This document shows, one piece after another, positions 52,959-62,565 of a DNA stretch of 64,000 nucleotides (positions within the stretch are counted from its first letter, which is position 1; each line of letters opens with the position of its first letter). A program made the position numbers and the translations under genes. Where the stretch lies: the NCBI RefSeq assembly GCF_030409305.1, contig NZ_JAUFPQ010000017.1, positions 318,106-382,105 of the forward strand, read 5' to 3'. Source of the DNA: Halomonas maura. Lineage in GTDB: Bacteria; Pseudomonadota; Gammaproteobacteria; Pseudomonadales; Halomonadaceae. Below the pieces are notes generated by a model, which made no database searches, was not told the DNA's origin, and saw nothing but the letters and a program-made list of their open reading frames with translations.

Positions 52959-54847
52959 GCCGTCGCCTCCCGCGGCGCGAAGGCCGCCAGCGGGTTGGGG
53001 ACCTGCTTGACCTGGGGGTCGTCGTCGCCGAACAGGCGACGCCGGGTCAGGGCCTCCACCTCCCAGTGGGGCGCGAAGACATCGAAGCAGCGGTAGCGCT
53101 CGCCGTGCTGCGGGTGGGCGCGCTGGTAGGCCGTGATCTCGTCCGCCGCCATGGCCCAGAACCGCGACTCGTCGAGGCCGAAGTGACGCTGCAGGAAGAT
53201 CGCCATCTCCGCCAGGGCGATGAAGAAGAAGGCGTCGCAGGAGTAGTCGCGGACCGCCTCCGGGTCGTCGGTGACGAGGAAGGAATTGCGGTTGAGGGCG
53301 GCATGGCGCTCGGGCACGGGCGCCAGGGTCGGGGCCAGCTCGGGCCGCGCCAGGTGCGCGGGGCTGAAGCGCACGCCGTCGTGGAAATCCTTCAGCGCCA
53401 CCCGGAGCGGCCAGCCATCGCGATGGATGACCACGATGTTCTGGCCGTGGGATTCCATCCCCACGCCCTCGGCGAACAGCAGGTGGATGATCGGCAGGGT
53501 GGCGACATGCACGAGTTGCCGGGTCCAGGCCTCCAGCCCGTGTCGTTCGACCCAGGGGGCGATGAAGGGGCTGACGGGCACCCCCTCGGCGTCCCGGCTG
53601 AACTGGCTCAGCCCGTTGAAGGGCACGGCCCGCTCGCCGTCCGCCAGGAACTCGCCGACGTTGCGCCGCCAGATGGCGCCGACCTTGCCGTACACGTCGC
53701 CATAGCGGGCGTCCGCGAAGGCCCGCTCGTCCAGGGCCACGCCGGCCACCTCGCCGAGCAGCACGAATCCTGCGGCCCGGGCGGTTTCGTCCGTGTCGAT
53801 CAGCCGCTGCAGCCACTCGGTGATGACGGGCCCGTTGGCGACGGTGTGGCGCGCCAGGATGCGCGTGCTGGAGGTGTTGGTGATGCTCATCGCCAGCTTG
53901 AGATAGGGCTGGTGCGACGCCCGCGGGGCCAGGGTGCGAATCGACTGCTGCGCGGTATAGGTCGTCTCGCCCTCGCCGAGCAGGGCGATCTCGCCGCTGG
54001 CGAGCTCCGGGTACAGCGCCGTCACCAGGGCGTTGTCCCACTGCCAGGGATGCACCGGCATCAGCACGACCTCGTCGCGTGCCAGCTGGCGCCGCGCCAG
54101 GTAGTCGTCCAGGCTCGCCATCACCCGCGGGCCGGCTTCCTGTGCGACCCGCTCGGCGAGCGCCACCTCGCCGACGGCTCCCTGATGCGCCAGGCGCGTC
54201 GGCACGGCCAGCCACCTGACCCGCAACGACTGGGCGAACTCCGGCCCGTAGCGCTGATTGTCGCGCAGGGAGAAGCCGAGCCGCGACTTGTAGCAGGGAT
54301 GGTAGCTGTGCGCGTCGGCGAAGTACTGCTCCAGGGTATCGGCATCCAGCGCCTGGGGGGCCACGTGACAGGGCACCGGCCAGGCGGATGACTGCACGTC
54401 CTTGATCAGGGTCTGGGTGAGCTCGTTGACGAAGCCGGGCTGGATCGCGACACCACCCAGCGCCGCCTCGAGATCCTCGAGGAACCGTTGCAGGCTCACC
54501 GGCTCCGGCGTGCTCGCCGCGCCCTCGACCTCCAGGGTGGCATGCGCGAGGCGAATCAGCTGGAAGCTGTGGCATTGCCAGCCGCTCACCCGATAGCGGC
54601 GCTTGCCCAGCGTCAGGGAAAATCGCGTGGCGCCGGTGACGACAAACTCCGGCTCGGCGACGGCCTCATAGGGCAGCACGTTCTCGTAGAGCAGGGTCTG
54701 CAACAGCTGGCCGACGACGCGCTGCTCGATGCGGGCGTGATGCCGCCAGTGCGCCGAGGCGCCAAACGGCGCGGCAGTGGACGGCGAGGCGTCGGGGTCG
54801 CCCTCGATGGCCGCCACCGGCGGCAGTGCACGTTCATGGGATGACAT
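52952..54847 (-). CDS. acsC: IucA/IucC-type NIS siderophore synthetase (AcsC/SbnE-like)
   Basis: Synthetase of 631 residues. Contains HSYHPCYKSRLGFSLRDNQR (about residue 182), MPVHPWQW, SHQPYLKLAMSITNTSSTRI, VGMESHGQNIVV and QVPNPLAAF near the end, the full set for IucA/IucC proteins. Middle of the operon, followed by the aldolase with a 7-base overlap. By gene order it is the counterpart of AcsC; by motif content AcsC/SbnE-type enzymes fit. Confidence 0.87.
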   Translation of the reverse strand: MSSHERALPPVAAIEGDPDASPSTAAPFGASAHWRHHARIEQRVVGQLLQTLLYENVLPYEAVAEPEFVVTGATRFSLTLGKRRYRVSGWQCHSFQLIRLAHATLEVEGAASTPEPVSLQRFLEDLEAALGGVAIQPGFVNELTQTLIKDVQSSAWPVPCHVAPQALDADTLEQYFADAHSYHPCYKSRLGFSLRDNQRYGPEFAQSLRVRWLAVPTRLAHQGAVGEVALAERVAQEAGPRVMASLDDYLARRQLARDEVVLMPVHPWQWDNALVTALYPELASGEIALLGEGETTYTAQQSIRTLAPRASHQPYLKLAMSITNTSSTRILARHTVANGPVITEWLQRLIDTDETARAAGFVLLGEVAGVALDERAFADARYGDVYGKVGAIWRRNVGEFLADGERAVPFNGLSQFSRDAEGVPVSPFIAPWVERHGLEAWTRQLVHVATLPIIHLLFAEGVGMESHGQNIVVIHRDGWPLRVALKDFHDGVRFSPAHLARPELAPTLAPVPERHAALNRNSFLVTDDPEAVRDYSCDAFFFIALAEMAIFLQRHFGLDESRFWAMAADEITAYQRAHPQHGERYRCFDVFAPHWEVEALTRRRLFGDDDPQVKQVPNPLAAFAPREATAC

Positions 54848-54886
54848 AAGGTAACTCCTGAAGAATGGATCGGCACAGCGCCCCGG

Positions 54887-56158
54887 TCAGCGCACCGGCT
54901 CGGCGGGCCGCCGGCGTCGCGTCTCGGGCTCGCTGCCCTCGCGGGTGTTGCGAGAGTCGCCGACGAAGACCTGCTCGGGACGGGGATGGCACAGGAAATC
55001 CGCATGGGAGATGTTGTAGCCGTAGGCGCCGGCCAGCGGCAGCACCAGCAGGTCGCCCACCGCCACGCCGGACAGTGCCTGCCGGCGGCTCAGCACGTCC
55101 TTGGGGGTACACAGCTGCCCCACCACGGTCCAGGGCCGGCGCTCCCCCGCCCTCGCCCGTTCGGGGTCGCGGGGCAGGTGAATGATCGGGTGATCGTGGC
55201 CCTGGGCCGCGGGCAGGCGAAACTGGTGGGTGCCGCCGCGGCAGACGAGGAAGCCTTCGCCATGGCTGACCTTGGTATCGAGCACCTCGATCGCGTAGTA
55301 GCCGCAGAAGGCCGCGAGGAAACGGCCGATCTCGAAGCGCACTCTTGGGGGCTCGCGCATGGTCGCCAGACGCTGCCCCAGGGCCTCGCACAGGCCGGCC
55401 CAGTCGAACTGCTCGGAAGGCCGGAGATAGTTCACGCCGATGCCGCCGCCCACGTTGAGCTGGGTGACCGCCTCGGGGTGTCGCGCCAACCCTCGCCAGC
55501 GAGGCCAGCGCGCCAGATAGGCGTCCAGCAGCCGTTGGTGTCGCCGCTCGCAGGCCTGGTGCGACATGGCATGGACATGAAAGCCGACCAGCCTCAGGTT
55601 CGCGGCATCGTCGACGGCCCGGACGGCGTCGGCCAGCTGCGCCTCGTCGATGCCGAACGGCGTGGCGGTGCCGGCCATGCGCAGGCGGCTGGAGAGATCC
55701 TCGGGCAAGGCGGGATTGATGCGCAGCAGCACGGGCTGGACACGCTCCAGCGAGGCCGCGACCGCCTGCAGGCGGGCCACTTCCCCGAGGCTCTCGACAT
55801 GGAAGGCTTCGACGCCTCGCGTCATGGCGTCGTACATGTCGGCGTCGAGCTTGCCAGGCCCGGAGAGCACCCAGGGGCGCGGCGTCGCACAGGCGCAGGC
55901 TCGCGCGATCTCGCCGCCGGACGACAGCTCCAGTCCATCCACGTGCGGCGCCAGGGTATCGATGATGGCCGCCTCGCTGTTGGCCTTGATCGCGTAGTAG
56001 AGTTCGACGCCCGGCGGCAATGCCGCCTGCATGGCACGTCCCTGCGCGTCGAGCGCCGGGAGGTCATAGAAGAACGCCGCCATGGGGTCCCCGGACGCCT
56101 GTCGATGCAAGGCGATGGCGGCGAGGACGCGCTCGGGAAGCGTGATGGACTCAGCCAT
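54887..56158 (-). CDS. acsE: PLP-dependent (type III) decarboxylase (AcsE/SbnH/PvsE-like)
   Basis: Alanine racemase-fold decarboxylase of 423 residues. ELYYAIKANSE carries the PLP lysine (about residue 58), FHVHAMSHQA the pocket His, LNVGGGIGVNY the glycine loop, and VVGQLCTPKDVL plus GAYGYNISH the C-terminal active-site part. Homologues decarboxylate an amino acid unit attached to citrate, giving diamine or ethanolamine-type parts. Overlaps acsD-like by 8 bases; 39 bases before acsC-like. Confidence 0.86.
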   Translation of the reverse strand: MAESITLPERVLAAIALHRQASGDPMAAFFYDLPALDAQGRAMQAALPPGVELYYAIKANSEAAIIDTLAPHVDGLELSSGGEIARACACATPRPWVLSGPGKLDADMYDAMTRGVEAFHVESLGEVARLQAVAASLERVQPVLLRINPALPEDLSSRLRMAGTATPFGIDEAQLADAVRAVDDAANLRLVGFHVHAMSHQACERRHQRLLDAYLARWPRWRGLARHPEAVTQLNVGGGIGVNYLRPSEQFDWAGLCEALGQRLATMREPPRVRFEIGRFLAAFCGYYAIEVLDTKVSHGEGFLVCRGGTHQFRLPAAQGHDHPIIHLPRDPERARAGERRPWTVVGQLCTPKDVLSRRQALSGVAVGDLLVLPLAGAYGYNISHADFLCHPRPEQVFVGDSRNTREGSEPETRRRRPAEPVR

Positions 56159-57962
56159 AGGCCACCTCCCGGTCCATGACCCGGGAGGCCTGCCAGGGGT
56201 TGGGCAACGCCACGTACTGGGCCTGCCGGTCCGGCTGGGCCATCAGCCGCAGCTTGAAGTTGGTCTTGCAGGGCAGCTCGCCCCCCGCCAGCAGCGCATC
56301 CAGCTCGGGGGCAGGCGCGCCCAGGGCCTGTCGCACGCGACGTAGCTCGTCCAGGGTGTCCTGCCACAGCGCATCGCCGAGGGCCGGGCGCTGCCAGCTC
56401 AGCGCCAGGATCGCCTCGGCGACATGGTTGACCAGCAGGCAGTAGGCGATGCGGTTCCAGCCCTGCTCGCGCCGGTAGGTCATCGACTCCCTGACGCGGG
56501 GATGCAGCGACTCCCCGGCGAGCCAGTCCACGCCCTTGTCATGGGTCAGCTTGACCCCCTCGAAGTCGCGCAGCAGCATCTGCCGGGGCGTGCCCGCGTC
56601 ATGGATCAGCACGCAATTCTGCAGATGGGGCTCCATGACGATGCCATGGCGGAAGAACAGCCCCATGACGGGAGCCACCAGCGTACGCAGGTAGGCCTGG
56701 AACCACTCTCGGACCCGGGGTTCCGTCGGCAGTGCGAGGCGGCCTTCGGCGGTCGCCGCTCCCTCGATGAAGCCCAGCACCATCGGCGCCAGCTGGGCAT
56801 CGCGGGCAAACAGCGTCCCGCTGAGCAGGCAGCGCTGCGGCGAGAACCGCCGGCAGAAGTTCTCCCGCAGGATCATGCCGGTCTGCTCGCGGAACCAGCG
56901 CCGGTCGACCTCGTCGCCCTCGGTCGGTGCCCAGTGCACCGTGGCCGGCTCCTGCGCCACGCACAGCGCCTCCAACGACGCGTCCTTCGACTGGGCGAGA
57001 CGATGCATGATGCGGTCGATGACCAAGGTGCTTTCCAGCTCGTACCAGGCGTTCTTGCGCACGCAGTTGGTGATGCGCACATTGAGCGATCCCTTGAGGA
57101 ACCAGGGCTGCCCCTCGAGGTACCAGGTGCGCATGGACGCCGTCGGCGCGGCGCGCCAGCCGCTCTGCCCCAGATCGCCGATGACGCCCTCATCGATCAT
57201 CTGCGCCACCCGGGCATCCCGGCGGAACAGGTCGGCCTGTACCGGGTGCATGCTGAGCACCACGCGATCCCCGTCCTCCGCATGGCGCTGGTCCGCCACA
57301 TGCGGCAGCACGTCCGGAGCGCTCAACCGGTTGGCCTGGATGCTCAGTCCGGCCACGGGGAAGGAGAACTGATGCAAGGCCGTGGTGGCGCCGAATTCGG
57401 GGGCGTAGGCGGGCCTGTCCTGCAGCAGATGGGGAGGCCATTGCCGGGCCTTGGGCGTGGGATGGTTGGGATGGCCAAACCATAACCCCTGTTCACTGCG
57501 ACGATAATCCGCCAGCGGGTGATGCCCGGGCCGTTTGACGGCATGGGCGACGATCGTCGTCATGACCTCCTGGCTCTGCACGACCTGATCGCACAGCTCC
57601 CGGTTGAGCGTACCGTCATGCCAGTGACAATGGTCCAACAGCGCGGCGATCAACCCGGCCAGGCCGGGGACCCGCCAGCCTGTGGCCTCCGCGTCCCGGA
57701 GGTAGACGTCGGAGAGGTAGAAGTGGCTGCCGATGGCCGAGCGCCGATCCACCATCACGAACAGCGACAGCGATGCCGACCACTCGATCAGCAGCGGCGT
57801 GCCGTGCCGTGGCTCCGGCAGACCTTCCCGCCGGGCGGGCCATCGATAGGATACCGCGTCATGGGGAATTGCCACTTCCTTGATGATGCAGTTCAGCAAC
57901 GCATGCGTGGAAGCATGTCGGCTGGTCTCGCCGGGTAGAGGAGAGAAAGGGGCGTAGCTCAT
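56151..57962 (-). CDS. acsD: IucA/IucC-type NIS siderophore synthetase (AcsD/SbnC-like)
   Basis: 603-residue synthetase, first gene of the minus-strand biosynthetic operon. Segments FGHPNHPTPKARQW (about 170), LSMHPVQADL, GSLNVRITNCVRKNAWYELE, GIVMEPHLQNCVLI and ALPNPW near the end show the family. GGAGGCTAC precedes the ATG at 57962. In achromobactin AcsD joins a hydroxy amino acid to citrate; substrate here is not proven. Its promoter region is shared with the ATPase gene. Confidence 0.85.
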   Translation of the reverse strand: MSYAPFSPLPGETSRHASTHALLNCIIKEVAIPHDAVSYRWPARREGLPEPRHGTPLLIEWSASLSLFVMVDRRSAIGSHFYLSDVYLRDAEATGWRVPGLAGLIAALLDHCHWHDGTLNRELCDQVVQSQEVMTTIVAHAVKRPGHHPLADYRRSEQGLWFGHPNHPTPKARQWPPHLLQDRPAYAPEFGATTALHQFSFPVAGLSIQANRLSAPDVLPHVADQRHAEDGDRVVLSMHPVQADLFRRDARVAQMIDEGVIGDLGQSGWRAAPTASMRTWYLEGQPWFLKGSLNVRITNCVRKNAWYELESTLVIDRIMHRLAQSKDASLEALCVAQEPATVHWAPTEGDEVDRRWFREQTGMILRENFCRRFSPQRCLLSGTLFARDAQLAPMVLGFIEGAATAEGRLALPTEPRVREWFQAYLRTLVAPVMGLFFRHGIVMEPHLQNCVLIHDAGTPRQMLLRDFEGVKLTHDKGVDWLAGESLHPRVRESMTYRREQGWNRIAYCLLVNHVAEAILALSWQRPALGDALWQDTLDELRRVRQALGAPAPELDALLAGGELPCKTNFKLRLMAQPDRQAQYVALPNPWQASRVMDREVAYG

Positions 57963-58470
57963 GTAGCCTCCGCAAGAATGCCGTCCTTGAAAGACCCACC
58001 TGCCTGAAGAGCTAGCGTGCCGTCGGCAAGCTCCCTGTCCGCGTCGATGGCCTTGCCGCCGCCGGCCGCCGTTGGCATATGGGTCCGCGTATCCCTCGCT
58101 AGTCACGTTGCGACGTTGTTATGGCTGGTCGTGTCGATCGAGATGGTGAACGCCGCCGACTCCCCACCGGCAGCCCTGCGTCCCCGCGGGCTGTGGCATC
58201 ACAGCTGCGAGATGGGAAGCCGGCGTGACGCCTCCCGCCGAGCCCTCTCCGGCGCGCCATCAAGATCTAGCCGCGAATGAGAATGATTACAATATACATT
58301 AGCATTCTGTTTGTCCATGCCCATCGCGCCATCCGTGGGCGATCTGCCGATGCCCCTGTTGCTGACAGAGCGTGGCTGCCAAGACCCGCTGGCGAGCGCG
58401 TCGACGTTGAAAATGAGAATACTTTGTCTTACGGTGCTTCGGCCCAGACACCACACCGACGAGCCAACCC
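57963..58470. promoter_or_regulatory. Divergent promoter region with two Fur-box-like sites
   Basis: Separates the biosynthetic operon from the ATPase gene. Fur-box-like sites: AATGAGAATGATTACAATA (58276-58294) and TGAAAATGAGAATACTTTG (58408-58426). The first 250 bases next to the biosynthetic operon hold nothing I recognise. Confidence 0.65.
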
Positions 58471-59316
58471 ATGTCCTCCACACCTGCCAAGCCACCTCGA
58501 CTGACGGGCGAAGCCCTGCACGCCGGGTACGAATCCCGACGCGTCCTGGACGGCGTCGATCTGGCGGTGGCCGAGGGCAAGCTGACGGTGCTGCTCGGCC
58601 CCAACGGCAGCGGGAAGTCGACGCTGCTGAAGACGCTGGCACGAACCCTGACGCCCAGTGCCGGGCGGGTCTGTCTCGATGGCCGGGATATCCATCGCCG
58701 CAACACGCGCGAGGTGGCACGCCGCCTGGGCATCCTGCCGCAGGGCCCTTCCGCCCCGGAGGGGCTGACGGTCAGGCAACTGGTCGGCATGGGACGCTTC
58801 CCCCACCAGCGGCTGTGGCGACAGGATGCCGAGCAGGATGCCCGCGCCATCCGCGAGGCGATGGCCTATGCCGATGTCACGGACCTTGCCGAGCGGGGTG
58901 TCGACGCGCTCTCCGGCGGGCAGCGACAGCGCTGCTGGATCGCCATGGTGCTGGCCCAGGAGACCGACCTGATCCTGCTCGATGAGCCCACCACCTTCCT
59001 CGATCTCAAGGTGCAGGTGGACCTGCTGGAGCTGCTCTCGCGCCTGGCCCACGAGCACGGCCGCACCCTGCTGCTGGTGCTGCATGACCTGAACCTGGCG
59101 GCGGCCTACGCGGATCGCCTGGTCATGATGCGCGACGGGCGCATCGTCACCAGTGGCACGCCGGAGGCGGTGTTCACCGCCGACAACCTGAAGCGGGTCT
59201 TCGACCTCGACGCCCACGTCATCCGCGACCCCCACACCGGCGGACCGGTCTGCGTGCCCGCCGGGTCGGGGCGAGTCCGCTCGCGTGGCCAGGTCATCCA
59301 GGGGATCAGCGCATGA
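58471..59316 (+). CDS. Siderophore ABC transporter ATPase (CbrD/PvuE-like)
   Basis: ATPase of 281 residues. Walker A GPNGSGKST (about 47-55), signature [10 protein letters not shown] (about 147), Walker B LILLDEPTTFLDL, H-loop VLHDLNLAAAYADRL. FecE/FhuC-type with GRFPHQRLWRQD. It should pair with the two permeases encoded at 47111-49158. Its stop overlaps the ferredoxin-like gene (ATGA). Confidence 0.9.
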   Translation: MSSTPAKPPRLTGEALHAGYESRRVLDGVDLAVAEGKLTVLLGPNGSGKSTLLKTLARTLTPSAGRVCLDGRDIHRRNTREVARRLGILPQGPSAPEGLTVRQLVGMGRFPHQRLWRQDAEQDARAIREAMAYADVTDLAERGVDALSGGQRQRCWIAMVLAQETDLILLDEPTTFLDLKVQVDLLELLSRLAHEHGRTLLLVLHDLNLAAAYADRLVMMRDGRIVTSGTPEAVFTADNLKRVFDLDAHVIRDPHTGGPVCVPAGSGRVRSRGQVIQGISA

Positions 59317-60269
59317 ATCATCGCTTCTGCGCCGTCGAGAGCATCACCGTCGGCGACCCGCTGGCGGGCACCGCCAGCCATGCCGAACGCAACTTGCTGC
59401 TCGCCTGGCCGCGGGCCAGGTGGCGCCGCAACCTGCGCCACGCCAGCGACATGCCCGCGGCCGTCTCCGAACGGCTCGATGCACTGGCCGCCGACGGTCG
59501 CCGGGTCAACCTGATCCACCGACAGGACCGGCCCAGCCACCGCCACCGCGTCTATCTGATGCCCGAGAACCGCGGCTTCGAGGTCGAGCGCGAGGCGTTG
59601 CCCGACTTCCTGACGGCCGTCGAACGCGGCGACTCGCTCAGCCACTGGGAAACCGAAGCGCCCGCGGGCGCGCTGTTGCTGTGCTGCACCCACGGCAAGA
59701 AGGACAAGTGCTGCGCCAAGTTCGGCTTCGCCGCCTACAAGGCCCTGGCCGCGGCGGTGGCGGATCGCGCCCTGCCCTTCGAGGTGTGGGAGAGCAGCCA
59801 CCTGGGCGGCTGTCGACTGGCGGCCAGCGCCATGGTCTTCCCGGCCCTGCGCAAGTATGGCCGCATCGGCGAACGGGACGTGTTGCCTCTGCTCGAGGCC
59901 GAGGCCCGCGGCCGCCCCTACCTGCCCTGCTACCGGGGCGACGCCCGGCTCACGCCGGTGCAGCAGTGCGCCCAGCTGGCCGCGCTGGAGTGGCTCGAGG
60001 CGCGGGGGCACTCGGCCACCCCGCACTTGGCGGACGACGCCGGCGATAGCGACGCCCGGCGCCCGGTATTCGACTGGCGTGACGGCGCCCAGGGCGGCCG
60101 ACTCGCCGTGACCTGCCGCCCCGACACGGTGGTGCGCCTCGATACCTGCGCCGACCTGGAGGGCGATGGCGCCACGCCGAGCGAGGTATGGCGCGCCACC
60201 CGAGTCGACACCCTGGCCGTGGATGGCGATGTCGAGACCTCGCTCGGTCGGGCCCACTCCGGCCCCTAA
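59313..60269 (+). CDS. Thioredoxin-like [2Fe-2S] protein (sucrase/ferredoxin-like), candidate ferric reductase
   Basis: 318-residue protein of the Suc_Fer-like family. Cys motif LLLCCTHGKKDKCCAKFG (about 122-139) and SSHLGGCRLAASAMVFP carry the expected iron-sulfur ligands; a beta-rich C-terminal region follows. It is coupled to the siderophore ATPase gene and likely reduces the ferric complex in the cytosol, replacing FhuF in this locus (inference). Its stop overlaps that of the convergent metal permease by 4 bases. Confidence 0.75.
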   Translation: MNHRFCAVESITVGDPLAGTASHAERNLLLAWPRARWRRNLRHASDMPAAVSERLDALAADGRRVNLIHRQDRPSHRHRVYLMPENRGFEVEREALPDFLTAVERGDSLSHWETEAPAGALLLCCTHGKKDKCCAKFGFAAYKALAAAVADRALPFEVWESSHLGGCRLAASAMVFPALRKYGRIGERDVLPLLEAEARGRPYLPCYRGDARLTPVQQCAQLAALEWLEARGHSATPHLADDAGDSDARRPVFDWRDGAQGGRLAVTCRPDTVVRLDTCADLEGDGATPSEVWRATRVDTLAVDGDVETSLGRAHSGP

Positions 60270-61417
60270 CGGCCGCCCGCGCGCTCTCCCCGACGCCCCG
60301 GCTCGAGGATCTCCCGGGCCAGGTCGCGACCGGCCGGGGTCAGGCTCAGGGCCTCGCCGGCGCGCACGATCAGGCGCCGCTCGCAGCTGCGCTCCACCAC
60401 CCGATTCGCCTTGGCCTCGTCCCACAGCAGGTGCTCGCGCAGCGCCCGGGTGACGTTCTCCTCGTGCTGCGCGGGGCTGCCCTCGTGGTTGTAGAGGTGC
60501 ACGGCCAGGGTGCGGATCTCGTTGAGCCGGCGCTGGCCGCGGCGGCGCAGCCACTGGGCGACCAGTCCGTAGCGGGGCCCGGCGAGGAAGGCCAGCATCA
60601 GCAGGACGCCGGTCATCACCGCCATCATGCCGCCGATGGAGACGTTCCAGGCCACCGCAAGGTAATAGCCGCTGACGCTGGCGGCGATGGAGACCAGGGT
60701 GCCGTAGCCGAACATCAGCCACAGCCGGTCGGTGAGCAGGTAGGCGGTGGCCGGCGGGACGATGACGAAGGCCACGAAGAGCACCGCTCCCACGGCGTCG
60801 AAGGCCGCCACCGCCGTGCCGCTGGTCAGCAGCAGCAGGCCGTAGAAGAGCACCCCGGGCGCCAGCCCCAGGGCCCGAGCCAGGGTCTCGTCGAAGGTGG
60901 CGAGCTTGAGCTCCTTGTAGAAGAGCCCGACGAAGGCGGCATTGAGCAGCGTCATGGCGCCCATGGAGAGCAGCGCCCGGGGCACCCGGACATCGCCGAG
61001 GGTGACGGTATCCAGCCAGACGAAACCGATCTCGCCGAGCAGCACCGTGTGGGTGTCGATATGCACGTCCCGGGCGTAGAGGTTGAGCAGCAGCACGCCG
61101 ATGGAGAACAGCACCGGGAACACCAGGCCGATGGCGGCGTCCTGCTTGACCCGCCGGGTCCGCACCAGCAACTCGGTGAGCACCACGGTGAGCAGCCCGG
61201 TCAAGGCGGCCCCGACGAGTTGCACCGGGCCGCTCTGCTGGTGGGTGAGCAGCCAGACGATGACGATGCCGAAGACGATGGCGTGGCCGATGGCATCGGA
61301 GAGCATGCTGTTGCCGCGCAGCACCAGGAAGGTTCCCACCAGGGAGGAGGCGATCCCCACCAGGGCCCCCACCAGCATGATCATCAGCGGCACGTTGTCG
61401 AACAGCGCGGCCAGCAT
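60266..61417 (-). CDS. Mn/Zn/Fe ABC permease 2 with C-terminal winged-helix domain
   Basis: 383-residue permease of the ZnuB/MntC type with about eight spans (RGNSMLSDAIGHAIVFG, LGLAPGVLFYGLLLL, GAVLFVAFVIVPPATAYLL). The last about 90 residues (from NEIRTLAVHLYNHE) are a hydrophilic domain like the DtxR/MntR-type winged helix (SCERRLIVRAGEALSLTPAG). The ATG overlaps the stop of permease 1 (TGATG). Confidence 0.87.
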   Translation of the reverse strand: MLAALFDNVPLMIMLVGALVGIASSLVGTFLVLRGNSMLSDAIGHAIVFGIVIVWLLTHQQSGPVQLVGAALTGLLTVVLTELLVRTRRVKQDAAIGLVFPVLFSIGVLLLNLYARDVHIDTHTVLLGEIGFVWLDTVTLGDVRVPRALLSMGAMTLLNAAFVGLFYKELKLATFDETLARALGLAPGVLFYGLLLLTSGTAVAAFDAVGAVLFVAFVIVPPATAYLLTDRLWLMFGYGTLVSIAASVSGYYLAVAWNVSIGGMMAVMTGVLLMLAFLAGPRYGLVAQWLRRRGQRRLNEIRTLAVHLYNHEGSPAQHEENVTRALREHLLWDEAKANRVVERSCERRLIVRAGEALSLTPAGRDLAREILEPGRRGERAGGR

Positions 61418-62565
61418 CAAAGGCCCTCCCCGTTCAGCGAGGCCAGGACGCGCTCGGCCTCGGCGATGCCGGCCGGCGTCAACACCCAGCGCCGTTCGGG
61501 GCCGGGCTCGCCGGGGCGCGCCTCGCCCCATTCGACCAGGCCGCGGCGTTCGAGCTTGCGCAGTGCGGCCCGGGTGCCCAGGCCATGGTAGGTGTCGAGC
61601 ATGCCCTGCTCGGACCGATAGACGGGATCCTCGTGGTGGGCGGCGAGCCGGTAGAGGGTGGTCAGCACCTGCTGGTCGCGCAGCCGGCGCCGCCCCCGCC
61701 ACAGCCGCACCGCGCCCCAGACCAGGCCGCGCCCCGGGGCCAGGGTGATCGACACCAGCACCACCGCGGAGACGCTGAGGATGATCAGCGGGCCGGTGGC
61801 CAGTCCCCGAGACAGGGCGCTGAGCAGGGCGCCGAACACCCCGCCGGCCACGCCGATCGCCGCGGCCAGCCAGACCATGTCCTCGAGACGATGGCTCCAC
61901 TGGCGGGCCGCCACCGCCGGGGCGATGACCATGGCCGCCATCAGCACCACCCCCACCATCTGCAGGCCGACCACCACGGCGAGCGCGATCATCACGGTGA
62001 GCAGCACCTCGAGCCAGACCACCGGCATCCCCAGGGAGGCGGCGAACTCCGGGTCGAAGGTGACCAGCTTGAACTCCTTCCACAACGCCGCCACCAGCGC
62101 CAGCGCCGCCAGCGTGATGCCGCCCATGATCCAGACGTCCGAACGCAGCGTGGCCGCCGCCTGGCCGAACAGGAAGGCGTCGAGACCGCCCTGGGCGGCG
62201 TTGTTCAGGCCCTGGATGTGGGTCAGCAGCACCACGCCCAGGGCGAAGAAGACGCTCAGGGCGATGCCCAGGGCGGCATCGGTCTTGAGCCGGCTCATGC
62301 GCGTCAACAGCAGCATCACCAGGGCGGCCAGGGCCCCGGTGACGAGTGCCCCGAGCAGGATGCTGCCCATGTGCCGGGTGCCGGCGATGATGAAGCCCAG
62401 GCAGACGCCCGGCAGCGCGGCGTGGGACATGGTATCGCCGAGCAGGCTCTGCTGGCGGAGCACCGCGAAGCTGCCCAGCACCCCGCTGATCAGCCCCAGC
62501 AGGGCCGCGCCGGCCACCACGTTCTGGAGGGTGTAGTCCTGCAGCAGGGAGAGGACTGCCGTCAT
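61417..62565 (-). CDS. Mn/Zn/Fe ABC permease 1 with C-terminal winged-helix domain
   Basis: 382-residue permease. [20 protein letters not shown] is the ABC-3 type core motif, [21 protein letters not shown] another. The C-terminal about 80 residues ([45 protein letters not shown]) again form a winged-helix-like extension. Overlaps the ATPase gene by 4 bases. Metal specificity is not fixed by sequence. Confidence 0.88.
   Translation of the reverse strand: MTAVLSLLQDYTLQNVVAGAALLGLISGVLGSFAVLRQQSLLGDTMSHAALPGVCLGFIIAGTRHMGSILLGALVTGALAALVMLLLTRMSRLKTDAALGIALSVFFALGVVLLTHIQGLNNAAQGGLDAFLFGQAAATLRSDVWIMGGITLAALALVAALWKEFKLVTFDPEFAASLGMPVVWLEVLLTVMIALAVVVGLQMVGVVLMAAMVIAPAVAARQWSHRLEDMVWLAAAIGVAGGVFGALLSALSRGLATGPLIILSVSAVVLVSITLAPGRGLVWGAVRLWRGRRRLRDQQVLTTLYRLAAHHEDPVYRSEQGMLDTYHGLGTRAALRKLERRGLVEWGEARPGEPGPERRWVLTPAGIAEAERVLASLNGEGL

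Noticed and set aside
50110..59316. Vibrioferrin locus
   Set aside because: No ATP-grasp PvsA homologue, and three IucA/IucC synthetases instead of two; the order fits achromobactin better.
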